Of a DNA stretch of 64,000 nucleotides, positions 11,592 through 22,388 are shown one piece after another; the first letter of the stretch is position 1; each line of letters begins with the position of its first letter. This DNA comes from Ulva prolifera (taxonomy: Eukaryota > Chlorophyta > Ulvophyceae > Ulvales > Ulvaceae): positions 3,286,001 to 3,350,000 of the forward strand of contig CM041196.1 in NCBI GenBank assembly GCA_023078555.1, in the 5' to 3' direction. Under the pieces are notes generated by a model, which made no database searches, was not told the DNA's origin, and worked only from the letters and a program-made list of their open reading frames with translations. The translations under genes and the position numbers were made by a program.

Positions 11592-11905
11592 CGATGAAGC
11601 CTCATTTATTTTCGCTTGAAACTTGCTAGCCACCTATACATGGCCATGACAGTTCTTGTGCTGTATCTCTTTCCCCAGTGGCACATCAGCGGCGTTGTGG
11701 CTTGCAAGGATGTGTCACGCCAGAGGCAGAACCTGATCATTCCTGGCACTGCAGCTTCAGGCTCACCATGCCAAGTGGCTGTCTACATGGTGTTAACGTC
11801 CCTGAGATCAGCTCAGTTGCCACAGTCTGGGCTTCATGCATGGCACCCCACGCTCAGCTGCAGCGCATTTGCTCTTAAGCAAGCTCACGCCGCAGCGAAG
11901 ACTGT

Positions 11906-12159
11906 TTATCCGCAACAGCGTGTCAATGATCTCTGTGGACGTAGTGAGACAGTTTCCATCGTGTTCTTGCCGTACTGGCGGACAATCAGCACGTCGCCAG
12001 CCTGTGGTGGGTGATCGTCTCGCCAGCACACGTCCTCGTACACAAAGGACGTAAAGGCCTGACTGTTCAACGAGTTCAATAAACAAGCTATCAGCGGATC
12101 AATTCAGGTACAGTTAGGAGGCTTAGCCGTGTGGCCACTGCGGAAACGTTATATTCCAT
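11906..12159 (-). CDS. Possible 66-aa protein, two exons, between DPH1 and CFAP45
   Basis: A minus-strand frame at 12058-11906 ends in TAA and reads like protein (AFTSFVYEDVCWRDD, then QAGDVLIVRQYGKNTMETVS). An ATG exon at 12159-12112 can be joined to it in phase 0 through an intron of only 53 bp (GTACCT...GTCAG). That is shorter than most introns here, which are 100-830 bp. No family was recognised. It lies in the region that must also hold the promoters of the flanking divergent genes. It could instead be the last exon of an unplaced gene. Confidence 0.3.
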
Positions 12160-12263
12160 CTTGGAAAAGAATGATACATCTCGTCTAAACAAATCAGATC
12201 TAAGTATGTCATTTACTCGCCCATGCGTGGTATCATTACATCAACGTTTCACGTTGCAGGAAG

Positions 12264-15200
12264 ATGGCCGAGGCCGCGAGTGTGTGCTCCAAGACTAGCT
12301 CAAGTTACAGAACCGTGGCGAAGACATCGCAAGTGGATGACACTCTGTTCAGCAGCAAATCTGCACGAGGCAAAGCTGGCATGAAAGCATCCGGTGCTCT
12401 TTCATGCAAAGGGGCAGGGGCTGCAGCTGGGAAGTCAGGTCCCGGGGTCATCACGATCAATCAAGACCAGATTCACCGTATGCTGCAGCCGTCACCAGTC
12501 TTGACACTTTCACAGGTCAACGCCTTGAAGCAAGAAGCTCAGGAGGCACGTGACAAGGAGCGGGAACATAGTAATGCCAGGAAAGTTCGTATGCTCGCCA
12601 TGGAGGAGGAACGAAAAAAGAAGGTGCTGTTCTGGCCCACTCCCTGGATTCGCTCGCCCTTTGAACCTTGTGCATCCGTCTGCGTGTATGCCCTTGTCGT
12701 AACTGTGCCCAAGCACTCATGTCGAACGGCACAACGTGCAGCAGTTGAAGAGAACGGGTACAACAGACCAAACACAGCAACCTTTGCAGTGCACTGTTAC
12801 CGTTGTGGCGCAGTTCCAACAAATGGCTTTGGACGGCACTGCAGGCTCCACTGACAGAAACAGAGGTCCTGAAGCAGAAAGCAGATTCTAAGATTAGGTC
12901 GCGGGCAGATGAAATTCTGTTGGAGCAGCAGGACGAAGCAAAGGCTATGAATCGGATGGTCAACTACTGCAAGTGTGTGACCATCCGTGATGCTCAGCTT
13001 GCAGAGCGCAAGTATATGATGATGGAAGAGGAAGAACAGAACCGAAGGCTTGACGCACAGATGGAAACAGAGCGCTTGAAAGCTCTTCGTATATATGAAG
13101 AGCGCGAAGTGCAGCGGAAGGAGGAGCGTATGAAGGGTGCACAGGTGTGATAGTGTGGACACTGTTCTTTTCAATCTGAACTATGTGTTGTGTTGGCACT
13201 TATCTCTGAGAACGTGTTCTGTTTGGCCATGATCAATTGATGGCTACTGCTGGATATTTGCGACGTGTGCAGCTCTGCGGGGGGAAAGCAGAGCTGCAAT
13301 ATGTGAAACATGCTCGGGAGTCTGACAAATCGTTATATAGTTGCAAGTGCTGATAACACAGCTACCAAAAATTACTTGAGCGAGATGCGGGAATGCAAAG
13401 CCCTGAGATTGCTTGCTGGCTCATGCCATTCACTCTCAACTGCTGTGTTGACCTCATGCTCAGGTTCACATTGATGACACCAACGGTGAGCATGCCTGTG
13501 GGTGGTCCCAAGGTGCTGGAATGGTGAGCCACCGCTTCACAGTGGTGGCGATGCTGAAACAGAGTTCTTTACTGCCTCAGGACTGAGGTCTGGATCTGAG
13601 ATCTGGAGCAATCGCAGGATGTGGATGTGGATGTTGCTCTTCATGAAGAGGATCTGTTCAATTCTGATCATTTTTTAGTGCAATAGTGTGCAGGTGCTGC
13701 AAGAACAGCTCCAAGAGCGGCAACGTGAGCGCATTTTGATGGAGGAGCAGCAGGAACGGGAGCGCTTGATCATGCTGAAAGAGACAGAGCGCCTCAAAGA
13801 TCTAGAACTCAGGCAGCAGGTTGAAAAGCAGCAACGTGCAAAAGAACTGGTAGCGGAGGTGTGAATGGAATTCTGATTGTGTCCTGGAACAAGCATATAC
13901 CTTGGACAACATGTTGGAAAGAATTACCAATGGTTTGCACAAGGCTGGGCTGCACGATCTATCCACAAATGACTGGATAACAGGTTTGTGTTTCTTGGGT
14001 AGAGCTGTGAAGCAGGTCGGTCTGCCAAGCAGGTGCTAGAGGCAAACAAAGAGCAGGTCGTACGAAAGAAGGACATGCAAGCACGGGAGGTCGAAGAAGA
14101 TGCCCGAATTGCAGACTACAATAGACGAAAGCAACTGAGGGAGGCTGCCCTGGCCGAAGAAAAGGCCCGGATTGCGAAAGAGAAAGAGCTGGAGTGTGCT
14201 CGGTTGCGGGCCGCACAAGAAAAAGCAGCGGACAAGCAATCTGAATTGGATGAGCTTCGGGCAAGGCGGCATGCTGAGGCGGCTGAACGAGAGTGGAGAG
14301 TGAAGGAGGCCGCTAAAGCTGCACGCAACCAGGTGTGCCGGAAGCCACAACCTGGGTACTTCAGGTTTCAGAGCCATGTTCACCAAGCGCCTGCATGATA
14401 CATTACCGGCAGCGAGGTGGCTACAAACTGTGGAGAACATGTCAGGCTTCTATTTGTGGACGCATTTTGGCAGGTCTGGACAATCTAGGCTCACTTTTGG
14501 TGTGCTGTGTTCAGGCAATTTTGGATGATCTACATTCCAGCAGGCAGGCACAGAAGGCTGCCAAACTTGTCCAACAAGCTGAAATGGCAGAGCGCGAGAA
14601 GAGCGACTTTGAGCGGATCATTCAAGTGAACCGGGCGAAAGAAAGACAAAGTGCCAAGATGACTTCCCAGGTGAACTTTATCGTCCGTTATGCATGAATC
14701 CCAGTCTGCAGATGGCCCACTGTTTCATTCTCTTGAGAATTGGTATCTCAGAAAAAAAGCAGACGATCTTGATTCGTAACTTCCATGTGGTTACAAAGGA
14801 CAGAGGCCGGGCAGCGAGCCGTTGCCAGGAATACACACGCAAATCCACTCACGCAGTCATGGCACTAGGCCGGGCACGAGCACGTACCACAGCTCGGCCG
14901 GTGATGCCAGCCAAAGATTGAAGCCCCGCACGGAGCACAAGAGCATTCCCCTTGCACAACGCCACACTCAACCGGCGCAGAGCAACTTCCATGTGTGTGT
15001 GCTGTTTGCACAGAGTTTTGCGAATTTTATGTTGTCATACAACAGCACATCATGAGACATTGTGTTACATGATGTACAGATACAAGAGCTCAGGAAGCAA
15101 AACCAAGCTGAGGTCTTGGCTCAAATTTCAGCAAACAATGAGAAGCGAAAGTTGGAGCGTGCTTTGGCGTTGGAAGAAGGTGCAAAGGTCGCAACAGAGT

Positions 15201-15328
15201 CAGAGCAGTACCTGGCAAAGGTGGAAGCCATCAAGCAGAAGAAACTCAAGGAATTGCAGGAGGCAGGAGTGCCTGCGAAGTATTGTGCAGAACTGATGAA
15301 GTACAAAGTTGGGTCATCCGGGAAGTAG
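12264..15328 (+). CDS. CFAP45: Cilia- and flagella-associated protein 45 (CFAP45)
   Basis: Six exons (12264-12623, 12845-13144, 13694-13858, 14033-14332, 14515-14670, 15080-15328), all joined in phase 0, give 509 aa; human CFAP45 is about 551. It is a microtubule inner protein lining the A-tubule of axonemal doublets, so the organism should build motile flagella. Recognisable features are the short N-terminal VDDTLFSS block, then almost continuous coiled coil with family signatures: CVTIRDAQLAERK, ARLRAAQEKAADKQSELDEL, AEREWRVKEA, SDFERIIQVNRAKER, and the end KKLKELQEAGVPAKYCAELM. A CAG just before the ATG suggests an intron in the 5' leader. Intron 5 (14671-15079) holds an antisense LINE fragment. 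All exons are charged and GC-moderate, unlike the neighbouring NDH2 exons 3-6. Confidence 0.93.
14778..14995 (-). mobile_element. 5'-truncated LINE fragment with 12-bp target-site duplication, in CFAP45 intron 5
   Basis: The reverse complement matches the last ~130 nt of the LINE ORF plus its 3' UTR (14790-14983). It is bounded by AACTTCCATGTG at 14778-14789 and again at 14984-14995, a 12-bp direct repeat typical of target-primed reverse transcription. The insertion is antisense to CFAP45 and within an intron, so it should be tolerated. It defines the true 3' end of the element as ...CCTCTGTCCTTTGTAAC. Confidence 0.9.
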
Positions 15329-15875
15329 TCCAGGCGTCACTGCGTTTGTGTGTATAGGACGTCTTCAACAGCGTGAATGTGCTTGCGTCGAGAGTGCGTC
15401 TGGGTGCCACAGCAGTGTATCTCGAGATAGTGAAGCTGGACAAGCACCAGTGCACTGCTCTGGCTGCCAGCAGCCAGCGCACATCCACAGAGCCACATTT
15501 GCAATGAGAATATTTTAGCAGGGGCAGGATAAGGTGCGGATAGACATGCCTTAGCATCATGAAAAGTGATAAATAATGCTGCATCTAGGGAAACTTTCTG
15601 TATGAATGGCCACTTTGCAGGCACGCACAGGACGAGCACACAGCAATATGGAATTGCGAGCGCAATAAATGTCCAAGCGTATTTGTCACACATACGGGAC
15701 GCAAACATGCCTCTGCCAATGGAGATCATTACACTCGGACCCAAACCACAAGGTCCTGGGGCGATCAATCAATAGCGAGGATCTGAACCGTATCACCGTA
15801 CATCTTGTTATGCGGCCCGTCGGCAGTCACTTGACCATGTACCTTAATCGGGACTGTTTGGTCGCTACTTGCATG
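15329..15875. other. Convergent intergenic region
   Basis: Lies between the CFAP45 stop (+) and the thioredoxin stop (-), so it holds both 3' ends. A 143-codon minus-strand frame spans most of it but has no recognisable domain and no splice-compatible partners. No repeat or RNA gene was seen. Confidence 0.5.
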
Positions 15876-16411
15876 CTATACTGGTGCAGCAATATGTGGG
15901 GCAAGAACTTGCAGCAACTGGGGAGCCGTATGTAAACCAGTGATACGCTGTGCAACTTCCCCCTTTTTGAAAACAATGAGAGTTGGCAGCTCCTGTATTT
16001 GATATCTTGCCGCCAGATTTTGGTATTTTTCTGTGTTGATCTTGACCACAGTGACGCTTTCTTTGATCTGAGGCGCAACCTCCTGCACATGCACAGATGG
16101 TGGTCACTCATATTTAACGATACCAAAAATCAAACGCGAGACCATCATGATTTACCCGGACGCACCTCCAACACGTCGGCCATTAGGAGACATGGCCCAC
16201 ACCAGGTGGCATAGAAGTCAACCAGCAACGGTCCTGGGGAGTTGACCAGCATATCATCGAAACTTTTGTATGATCGCTTTACAGCAGCACACTGACTTCG
16301 CCTGCAACAGCGCATGTTATCTCGGCAGCTTGATTCGCGATGTGCAGCGAAAGGTGAGGCACGGGCTGTGCAGGCTTGTGCAGTGAAGACTGGCTGACAC
16401 AGATCGAACAT
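15876..16411 (-). CDS. Thioredoxin y-type, plastid-targeted
   Basis: Two exons (16411-16166 and 16082-15876) joined in phase 0 give 150 aa. The first 50 residues are rich in Ala, Cys, Arg and Ser with few acids and fit an organelle transit peptide (inference). The catalytic motif WCGPC is at residues 70-74 within LLVDFYATWCGPCLLMADVL. The second exon carries VVKINTEKYQNLAARY and the cis-proline block LPTLIVFKKGE. These resemble plant Trx y, which reduces peroxiredoxin Q and methionine sulfoxide reductases in chloroplasts. Trx m or z are the alternatives. The gene stands head-to-head with the NAD(P)H dehydrogenase, starts 730 bp apart. Confidence 0.88.
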
Positions 16412-17141
16412 GACGTGGACTCGATCCGGATTCGCCCCATTTGGTTGACATCACATGAAAGAGCGCAATCAAGTATACAATGCCATCGGTAGGTGTACCT
16501 TGTGTGTGCATGTGCACTCAGGATCGGTGCTTGACGACTAAATGCGCACAGCTGCGTGCCGCGTGTTCCGACACCGTTACCAGCCGCACGGCTATTGCAG
16601 GTGATCATGCTGAATTGTGATTAAAATCTAAGGTTGTAGAGGGTCCTGGACGACAATCTAAGCTTGGGAACAGCAGGATGGCGTCGTTATGTAGACGACA
16701 AGGCCTCAGCGCAGCATCTCGAAAGGGCAGATATTCCGCAGTCCCACCGACAAAGCCAGTGGCAGCATCCTGAATCGTTGATTGCCACCTTGAGCATGTG
16801 TTTTGTTGAATAGCGTAAACCACACAGCCGGCCAAATAAGACTGTTGCCGCAAGCCGTGCATGGACGTCCATGCCGTGACATGCGCTCAGTCTCGATATG
16901 TAGGGTAAGCAGGCAAGGAATGCCGCGCTGCAGCAGAGACCATTGATTGGCGCATGGTCCCTGTTCGATGTCATGAAATCAGGTCTGGCACAGCAATTGC
17001 AAATCACACAGCGGCCTGCACTAGAGCCGTCGTCGGTCGCATTCCGGCGAATCTTTCTTGCTGCTAACCAGTCGTGGGCAATAGAGTTCTGACTGATTGT
17101 GCGCAAAGCTCTTTCGAACACTTCTTGCACCCATCAACGTG
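16412..17141. promoter_or_regulatory. Shared upstream region of thioredoxin (-) and NDH2 (+)
   Basis: A divergent 730-bp spacer with no convincing coding exon. A 148-codon minus-strand frame here has no domain. No TATA box could be assigned. Part may be the 5' UTR of either gene. Confidence 0.4.
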
Positions 17142-20100
17142 ATGCCTGTACAAGCGAAGGCGCCTCGCTCCACAGGGGCCCCTCTGCGTGCTGCTGCTCC
17201 CCACCCCACACAATCAAAGCGTGTTAGCGGGCGGCATAGCAGCTTGTGCCGTGTAGCTGAGGCCCCACCTGCGGCATCCGTCGACAAGGCACCATCGGTA
17301 AGAGTTTTGAATGCCAGCTGAATCCGCTGCATACTGATAGGCTGTCGCGATTCATTCAGTCTGCGTCCAGGGCTGCTTAGTTGCTTGCACCACTCCCGTG
17401 CACACCTGCGTGTTGAGTGGGAAAGGGCTCAGCGAACCGGAAGATTGAACAACAGACAGTGAGATGATGCACGCCATGAATGTGTTGAGATGCATTAGCT
17501 GGGCAGTTTGAGCATGTAAGTCTGCTGCCTGCTTGCAGGACTTTTCTGGTGTTGCTGTCCCCAAAACAGCAAAGCCACGAATCATCGTTCTGGGCTCGGG
17601 ATGGGGGTCTATTTCATTCATGAAGGCGTTACCGAAGAACATCTCTGATACGTACGAGATTGTTCTGGTGTCACCGCGGAATTACTTCCTGTACACACCG
17701 CTTCTGCCAGCTGTAGCGACAGGGACGATGGAGGAACGCTCAATCGTAGAACCCATCCGCAATGTCACCATAGGGAAGGGAGAATATTATGAAGCGATGT
17801 GCCAGGATGTCGACCCTGAGAACAAATTCATCACAGCATGCTTTCCCAAAGATGCTGGTTTCCCAGAGGCATGCTTCCGTATGGACTACGACCATCTGGT
17901 CGTGTCTGTTGGGTCGGTGAACAACACCTTTGGAGTTAAGGGCGTTGAGGATCACTGCTTCTTCTTCAAGAGCATTGAAGATGCCAGCCGCTTGCGCCGG
18001 CAAGTGTCAGAGTGCTTTGAGCGAGCTGCACTGCCATATACTCCAGCAGCGGTGCGACCTCATACATGTATAGGGCTTTCTCGAAATATGCTGAGCATGT
18101 GGATGTCATTAAATCTTGTGAGTGCAGCGCAGTGAAGTGCTGTAGCTATTTTGCACATACGGTGGTGGTTGGTGTTTGCATGACTGATCAACACATGTCA
18201 CACCACTGCAGCCGTTTAGGGAGGTACCCGTTTTCGATTGGTGGGTTTCACATCCGCCCCGCCATATAGTTCCATTGGCTTGGTCTCACATCCGCCATCT
18301 GAAGATGTTTGCAGCATGCACCGAGATTGTGTCCAATCGTCATTTTGATCAGTCCCACCCGCCAGAGCTATTCGTTCATGGAGGAGCAATGCTGGTTCGC
18401 CCTGACCTCTGCCCCAGTCAGGCGGCACCACACCCAAGCTGCATTGCTTGCAATGTGATGCTGCCAGTCTACAACACCTGGGGGCAGCTTCAGTGACAGA
18501 GTTGACGATCGCAATCCCTGGCATCTGCCCATCATCCTCCCATCTGCCGCAACGCAGTCTTGTTGAAATCGCCATTTTGGCGATGGATCACACATCGGGC
18601 TCCTGACCTCACGCAGCTAGCACCGCGCCCATCGCCTGCCGCGCTGCTGCAGGACCGCAAGAAGCTGCTCTCGTTTGTGATCGTCGGCGGCGGCCCGACG
18701 GGCGTCGAGGTCGCGGCGGAGCTCTACGACATGATCACCGAGGACATGCGACGCCTGTACCCGGCGCTCATGGACGACGTCTGCATCCGCGTCGTCGAGC
18801 TCATGGACTACGTCCTCTCGGCGTACGACCGCAAGCTCGGGGAGTATACCGCCCGCCTCTTCAAGCGCAACGGCATCGAGCTCGTACGCCCCTCCGCCCG
18901 CTGCCTGGCACCGCCACCGCCCGCTCGCTGTCATGCGCACGGCCTCGCTCCGAAGTGCTGGGCCGCGCTCTGCCGGCGGGCCTTCGCCGCACTCTGCATC
19001 GCTTGCATGCATTGTGGCTGTATGTACCATGGCTGTCACCGCGGTGCCGTGCCCGTGCTGCAGCGTCAGCAGCGGACGCACATGCGCGCTGCCGCTGATG
19101 GGAGTGAGGTGCTGCCAGGAGCACGTGCCCGAGTGCCCACGCTTCAGCCGTTCTCGTGCGCGGCGTGGCGGCAGTGCACACGCTCCGTGTGCAGCAAGCT
19201 CCTTCAGTATCTCCATCACGTGGATCTCCTGTGAGGCGACCCGTTGTCCATTCGGGGCGCGCGTAGAGTAGCACCCAGCCATCGGCGCTCTCGGTCGACT
19301 CGACCCGACATGGTGGTCAGGTAGCCTGTGTCTTCACCTGATCAACCTCAGAGGCATGTCTGTCTGCTCATCGCAGGGATAAGGCTGTCACGCTTGGTTT
19401 TCACATAACATAGCTAGCTCTTCTTCATGAGTCAAAATTCACTGAGTGCATAAACCTCGCGGTGCTCTGCCTGCAGGTGCTCAACTCGCGCGTGACGCGC
19501 GTCGACGCGGGGGAGGTCACGATCATTGACAAGGACGGCTCCGAGACCGCGCTGCCGTTCGGCGCGTGCGTCTGGGCGACGGGCGTCGCGATGAACCCCC
19601 TCATCAAGTCGCTGCAGGCGCGCATGCCCGAGCAGAACCACTTCCGGGCGCTGCTGACGGACGACAAGCTGCGTGTGCTCGGCAGCGGCGACGCGATGTG
19701 GGCTATTGGCGACGCGAGCACGATCGCCGCGCCCAAGGCGCTCGACTACGCCAACGAGCTGTTTGAGCTCGCCGATACCGACGGCAACGGCGTGCTCTCC
19801 CTCTCTGAGCTCCGGGTGTGCCACCCTCCCCTGCCATTTCTCCAGCTGGCCACTGTGCTCTGTGCTACGCCATGTGTGCTGCTTGAGACCTGCCGACGGA
19901 GAAGGCTGGAGGTGGGGCTTGATCCAGGCTGCACCAGCTCGTTCGAGTGGAGCTGCTGCTGCGTCCGCGGTCATAGCGGCCGTGACTGGGTCGTGGGTGC
20001 TGACACAGCACCCGTCCAGGCCCTGCCGCGGCAGTGCTGGCGCGGCCCGGTCGCATGCACGCTCTCACGTGTAAGCAGGTAGCAGACCATGAAGGGGTGC

Positions 20101-20426
20101 CGGGCTGTCAGACCTGCGTAAGGGTTCGGCTCGGCATGCATCTGAGGTGGCGTGCGTGGGTGCAGGCGCTGCTGACGAAGGCGGCAGAGCGCTTCCCGCA
20201 GTTTGAGGAGCATGCGCGCTTCCTCGAGACGAAGGACGGCGTAAGCCGCTTCGGCGGCCTCGTGCGCAACTTCATGCTCAGCAAGAAGAGCGACTCCAAC
20301 TCCCCCAGCAAGAAGCTGTTCAGCAACGTCACCGAGGACTCCGCGATGAGCCGTGAGGAGTTCGCGGACCTCCTCAAGACGATTGACCTCGGCCTCCGCG
20401 GCCTGCCCGCCACCGCCCAGGTCCGC

Positions 20427-20470
<44 letters not shown>

Positions 20471-21034
20471 GTGCGCGGTGTGGTGGCTGCATACATCGTT
20501 TGTGTGCCATGGTCTGGCTCCATATGCTGGTGCACATTGCAAATTCACGAAGTATGTTTGTGTGGGCTGGCAAGAACTGCGAGCCACCGAAGCTCGCAGT
20601 CAGGTGTGGTGGTACTGCGCCCGGCACGACAGTTCGGTAGCGCAGCATGCTATCTATCCGAAGCGCCTTTCTGCATGTGTGGTGCAACTTCTGGTGGGTC
20701 GAGCGTTAAGGCGAGAGGTTTGGTGCAGGTGGCGCGGCAGCAGGGGGAGTGGCTGGCGCGACGTGTTTTTGCACGGCAGGTGCTGCAGAACGGCGCAGAC
20801 CTCCCTGAGGACTTCAAGGAGTTTGAGTACAACCACAAGGGCGCGCTGGCGTACGTGGGCAAGGACCGCGCCGTTATGGACGTGCCGGGGGTGGGGCCTC
20901 TCTGGGGCCTGGGCGCAGGTGTTGTGTGGAAGGGCTTTGAAACATACTCCCAATTCAGCCTGCGAAATCGCGCACTCGTGACGATCGACTGGTTCCGAAC
21001 CAAGGTGTTTGGACGGGACATCTCACGCGTGTAG
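17142..21034 (+). CDS. Type II NAD(P)H dehydrogenase with EF-hand (NDB-like)
   Basis: Six exons (17142-17297, 17539-18051, 18653-18883, 19477-19815, 20166-20420, 20729-21034), all phase 0, give 599 aa. It would oxidise NAD(P)H and reduce quinone without proton pumping, on a mitochondrial or plastid membrane. A leader rich in Ala, Pro, Arg and Ser precedes the first Rossmann motif (VLGSGWGS, G71-G75). RNYFLYTPLLPAVATGT follows. The second dinucleotide motif is GGGPTGVEVAAEL (from about residue 234). WAIGDAS is the FAD-end motif. A canonical EF-hand loop, DTDGNGVLSLSE (400-411), sits at the exon 4 end, as in Ca2+-regulated plant NDB enzymes. The C-terminus ends WFRTKVFGRDISR, as in the family. 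Exons 3-6 are much GC-richer than exon 2. The exon 5 donor is followed at once by a 38-nt poly-C run. Confidence 0.93.
20430..20467 (+). repeat. Poly-C run (38 nt) in NDH2 intron 5
   Basis: Uninterrupted C tract starting 9 nt after the 5' splice site. It is on the sense strand of the gene, so it is C-rich in the pre-mRNA and G-rich on the template. The true length may differ because homopolymers assemble poorly. Confidence 0.95.
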
Positions 21035-22293
21035 GCTTGGGGGCATGGGTGCAGGTGGCGCGATCATGCATATGGGTCTACACAGCCGTGCAGACAGGAT
21101 GCAGCATGCCCGTCACAGTTGTGACATCGCAGTGTTGTGGTGTATCATGTTCCACAGCTTCTCTGGGCATTGCTATGTACGAAAGGTGTCACCAATGGCG
21201 TGCGCCGGGTGGAACGAGAGGCCCAATGCGTGGATTCTGTACGCATACTTCCTTTTCTGTAACGAAATGCTCACTGTCCCGTATCACACGATTCATTTCG
21301 AGCAACGCGTGTGCCAGTTGGCATGTTGCATACGTAGAACGAAGCCACTCCGTACTCAAAACTGGATCCACTGTGCTGGAGACTGTCTTCCTGCTCCGGA
21401 GAGGATGCCTTGATACATAAATGGACAGAGTTCTTAGGCATGGTCCTGTGTGATCATGGCAGGCACCGCAGCACAGTGAGGAATCGAGGATAAGGTGGCG
21501 TGGTGTCCAGAATAGCATCGATGCCTTGGTGCCACATGGCGTCCGTGTGGTTTTCGCGATGCTGATCTGAGTCTGGGCTGTGCCCGCCGTCAAACAACTG
21601 TGAAGGTGTTCCGATGTGGATTAACAATGTCGAAAAGCTTCACAAAATAACGCAACCCCTCCCAGCATCACCACTTGTGCACACAAGTACTGTGTTGTGT
21701 TCACACTCACACTGACTGATGCCTGCTGAAGGTTTCTGACAGGCTCCCCGAGGGCCATCAACAGCTGGATACGAGACAAAGCACAGCAGTGCTCCCTCGC
21801 CTGCCTGGTCGGAACCAACCCACACAACTGCCTACTGCACGAGCAATAGATCCTGTCATTTGTTCTGCATCCTACAAGTGGTGGTGCAGCCTGATCCTGT
21901 AGATATTGCGAGCGGGGTCCACCCCCCACATGGACAATCACCTCAACCCAAGCAGTGACCGAACGAATGCAAACATGCAAACACAGCCGGCAATGCTGGA
22001 CGCCACACACGACCGCTGTAGGCAATCACAGATCTGGCGAGCCTCAACAAGCTCTGAAATCCGGCACACGGATCCCGCCTCAGGTAATCCCTGCGCACGG
22101 CGGCACGAACACAACAATCTGCCGCGCCGATGGCGACTTTCTGTCAACACAATATGGAGCACTCCATCACAGCAAACATGGAGCTCCACCCTAGAGGGCA
22201 CGTCACGGTGTCACGCGCAGGGCCCGCCACCTGCCTCAGCGTCCGCATGCACACGCACGAGGGCAATGTGCAGGGCATGCGCTGGCCGTGAGT

Positions 22294-22331
<38 letters not shown>

Positions 22332-22388
22332 CACGCTCTCAGGGTGTGTGAAGGCGGAGGTACGCTGAAAGCAGAATAGGCAGCGAGA
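21035..22388. other. Convergent intergenic region with a (TG)16 microsatellite
   Basis: Lies between the stops of NDH2 (+) and NF-YC (-). Frames of up to 157 codons on both strands have no domain or splice-compatible partner. The dinucleotide repeat (TG)16 is at 22299-22330. Nothing else was recognised. Confidence 0.5.
22299..22330 (+). repeat. (TG)16 microsatellite
   Basis: Perfect TG dinucleotide run, 59 bp beyond the NF-YC stop codon (the gene is on the minus strand), so it probably lies in its 3' UTR or just beyond. Confidence 0.9.

Noticed and set aside
15337-15768. 143-codon minus-strand frame after CFAP45
   Set aside because: No domain, no splice-compatible partners, and it lies in a convergent 3' region.
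22299-22330. (TG)n as a possible Z-DNA regulatory element
   Set aside because: A simple microsatellite downstream of two convergent genes; nothing links it to regulation.
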